This document shows, in pieces, positions 4,993 to 6,285 of a DNA stretch of 6,285 nucleotides. The notes below the pieces were generated by a model. The model was not told the DNA's origin and did no database searches. It saw nothing but the letters and a program-made list of their open reading frames with translations. The position numbers and the translations under genes are program-made. Position 1 is the first letter of the stretch. Each line of letters begins with the position of its first letter. The stretch comes from Nitrosopumilaceae archaeon (GTDB lineage Archaea; Thermoproteota; Nitrososphaeria; Nitrososphaerales; Nitrosopumilaceae): contig JAUYOQ010000337.1 of NCBI GenBank assembly GCA_030697975.1, forward strand, positions 1 through 6,285, written 5' to 3'.

Positions 4993-6285
4993 GTGTTGAA
5001 GGTAATACTGCCCCTAGCTGTAATTGTCTCATTTATCTTACTAGCTGGAACTATGCAAGAAGCATTTTCAGCAACAGGCTCACATCCATTTATTTTAAAA
5101 TGGGGTGGATCTGGATTAACAGAACCTGGATTTTTTTCGCTACCCCAAAAAGCAGCAGTAGATAGTGAAGGAAATATCTATGTCACAGATCTTGGAAATA
5201 AACGAGTTCAAAAATTTGATAATGATGGAATTTTTGTGGCAGCATGGGGCAACAGCAATGAAAACGTGGAATTTTCAGAACCAACCGGTATTGCAGTGTA
5301 TGATGATTTAGTTTTTGTTGTAGACAGCAAATTAGGCACTGTACAAAAATTTGATTCGATTGGTACCATTATTACAAAATGGGGAGGTGTCGGCAATGAA
5401 AAAGGGCAGTTTTCAAAACCAAATGGAATAGCTGTAAGTAAAGATGGGCTTGTCTATGTAGCAGATACTGAAAATCATCGAGTCCAAAAGTTCACATTAG
5501 ATGGCAAGTTTATTTCCGAATTTTATCCAGGTGATAGTAAATACAGCAAAGACTTGCCAGTAGATATTGCTATTGACAAAGATGGAAATATCTATGTATC
5601 AGATCCATATCTTAACAAGATTTCAAAATATGACTCTGAAGAAAATTTCATAAAAAAATTAGGTCCTAATGTTGGAGGATATCCAATGACGCCATATGGA
5701 ATTTCAACAGATCTGCAAGGCAATGTTTATGCAGCTGATGGCTCTCGTGACAGAATCTTATACTTGGACAAAGAAGGTGCTACCATAACAATTTTTGGTA
5801 GCACAGGTATTGGCAACGGTCAGTTCAAGGTACCACTTGATGTTGCAATGGATCCACAAGGACATTTGTTTGTAGTTGATTCAAACGGTCATAGAATTCA
5901 AAAGTTTGATACACCAACCACCACAAAAATAGTAGAACCCCTCGTTGAAGAGACCCAACCAGTACAAGAAACACAACCATTAACAACAGTTAACCCAGTT
6001 CCAAATGATTTTACAAAACCACTAATCATTGCACCAAATGACATGTTAGTTGAAGCAGCGGGTGGATTAACACCAATTTCGATTGGCAAGGCAACCGCAA
6101 GTGACGAAAGTGGAATACAATCACTTATCAGTAATGCCCCGGCACAATTCCCAATAGGTGCAACTACCATTATTTGGACTGCAATAGATGGAGCAGGAAA
6201 CGTAGGTATTGCTACCCAGACAATTACCGTAGTTGATACAGTCCCGCCAGTGCTTTCTTTCCTACCTGATTTAGTCGTAGAATCA
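4993..6285 (+). CDS. Secreted NHL-repeat (six-bladed propeller) protein with HYR domains (3' partial)
   Basis: The frame is open from the GTG at 4993 to the right edge without a stop, giving 431 visible residues. An N-terminal signal peptide is clear: Lys3, then a hydrophobic core (VILPLAVIVSFILLAG), then a likely cleavage near residue 28 (MQEAFSATG). Six NHL repeats follow, at about residues 48-76, 94-121, 140-167, 186-214, 231-259 and 278-306. Each has a (P/V)-x-x-I/V-A start, a D-x-x-G-(N/H/L)-(I/V/L)-(Y/F)-V core and an N-(H/K)-R-(V/I)-Q-K-F end; the fifth is most diverged. Six blades would make one closed propeller of the NHL type, a binding or scaffold fold. A Thr/Pro/Gln linker (310-338) leads to a HYR (hyalin repeat, Ig-like) domain at about 339-415, and DTVPPVLSFLPDLVVES begins a second. 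HYR domains occur in extracellular adhesive proteins. The frame starts at 4984 after a TGA; TTG at 4996 is the alternative start. An ATG at 5053 would remove the signal peptide. The mature protein is probably on the cell surface. Confidence 0.9.
   Translation, partial: MLKVILPLAVIVSFILLAGTMQEAFSATGSHPFILKWGGSGLTEPGFFSLPQKAAVDSEGNIYVTDLGNKRVQKFDNDGIFVAAWGNSNENVEFSEPTGIAVYDDLVFVVDSKLGTVQKFDSIGTIITKWGGVGNEKGQFSKPNGIAVSKDGLVYVADTENHRVQKFTLDGKFISEFYPGDSKYSKDLPVDIAIDKDGNIYVSDPYLNKISKYDSEENFIKKLGPNVGGYPMTPYGISTDLQGNVYAADGSRDRILYLDKEGATITIFGSTGIGNGQFKVPLDVAMDPQGHLFVVDSNGHRIQKFDTPTTTKIVEPLVEETQPVQETQPLTTVNPVPNDFTKPLIIAPNDMLVEAAGGLTPISIGKATASDESGIQSLISNAPAQFPIGATTIIWTAIDGAGNVGIATQTITVVDTVPPVLSFLPDLVVES

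Noticed and set aside
4980..5165. Plus-strand short open frame over the start of the NHL gene
   Set aside because: It overlaps the NHL protein's signal peptide and first blade in another frame; the NHL frame has clear domain content.
5208..6170. Two minus-strand open frames (5208-5396 and 5898-6170) opposite the NHL/HYR gene
   Set aside because: Both are antisense to a continuous coding frame with recognisable repeats and show no independent support.

Overview
The window looks like an AT-rich piece of an ammonia-oxidising archaeon of the Nitrososphaerota (Thaumarchaeota), most like the Nitrosopumilus/Nitrosarchaeum group. The evidence is the motif IPTWVKNNAGWWSNGQIGD, which I know as a recurrent C-terminal unit in secreted thaumarchaeal proteins. 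Supporting signs are an NHL-propeller plus hyalin-repeat (HYR) surface protein, a PRC-barrel protein, archaeal TATA boxes about 25 nt before GTG/TTG start codons (leaderless mRNAs), and T-tract terminators. This assignment comes from recognition, not from a search.

Layout. (1) 2-844, plus strand: 3' part of a probable secreted protein that enters from the left edge and ends in two almost identical 38-residue units. (2) About 893-1252, plus: a small TPR protein whose frame has no ordinary start codon, possibly a lesion at the start. (3) 1265-1753, minus: a protein of unknown function, convergent with the TPR gene. (4) 1838-2482, plus: another unrecognised protein, divergent from (3) and sharing a short intergenic region with a single central TATA element. 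(5) 2552-3055, plus: a protein with two PRC-barrel-like halves. (6, 7) 3152-4147 and 4144-4920, plus: a DrrA/DrrB-type ABC exporter, ATPase and permease overlapping by ATGA, behind their own TATA box. (8) 4993 to the right edge, plus: a secreted protein with a signal peptide, six NHL repeats, a Thr/Pro/Gln-rich linker, one full HYR domain and the start of a second. This gene has no stop within the window.

How they may fit together. The two edge genes encode cell-surface or exported proteins. The exporter pair is the only clear functional unit and its substrate cannot be read from the sequence. The three middle genes (3, 4, 5) look like conserved lineage-specific cytoplasmic proteins. I see no mobile element, CRISPR array, RNA gene, toxin-antitoxin pair or defence module, and no strong case for a new multi-gene system. 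The most useful leads are the exact 88-bp internal duplication, the defective-looking start of the TPR gene, the shared TATA element, and the unrecognised gene pair around it.
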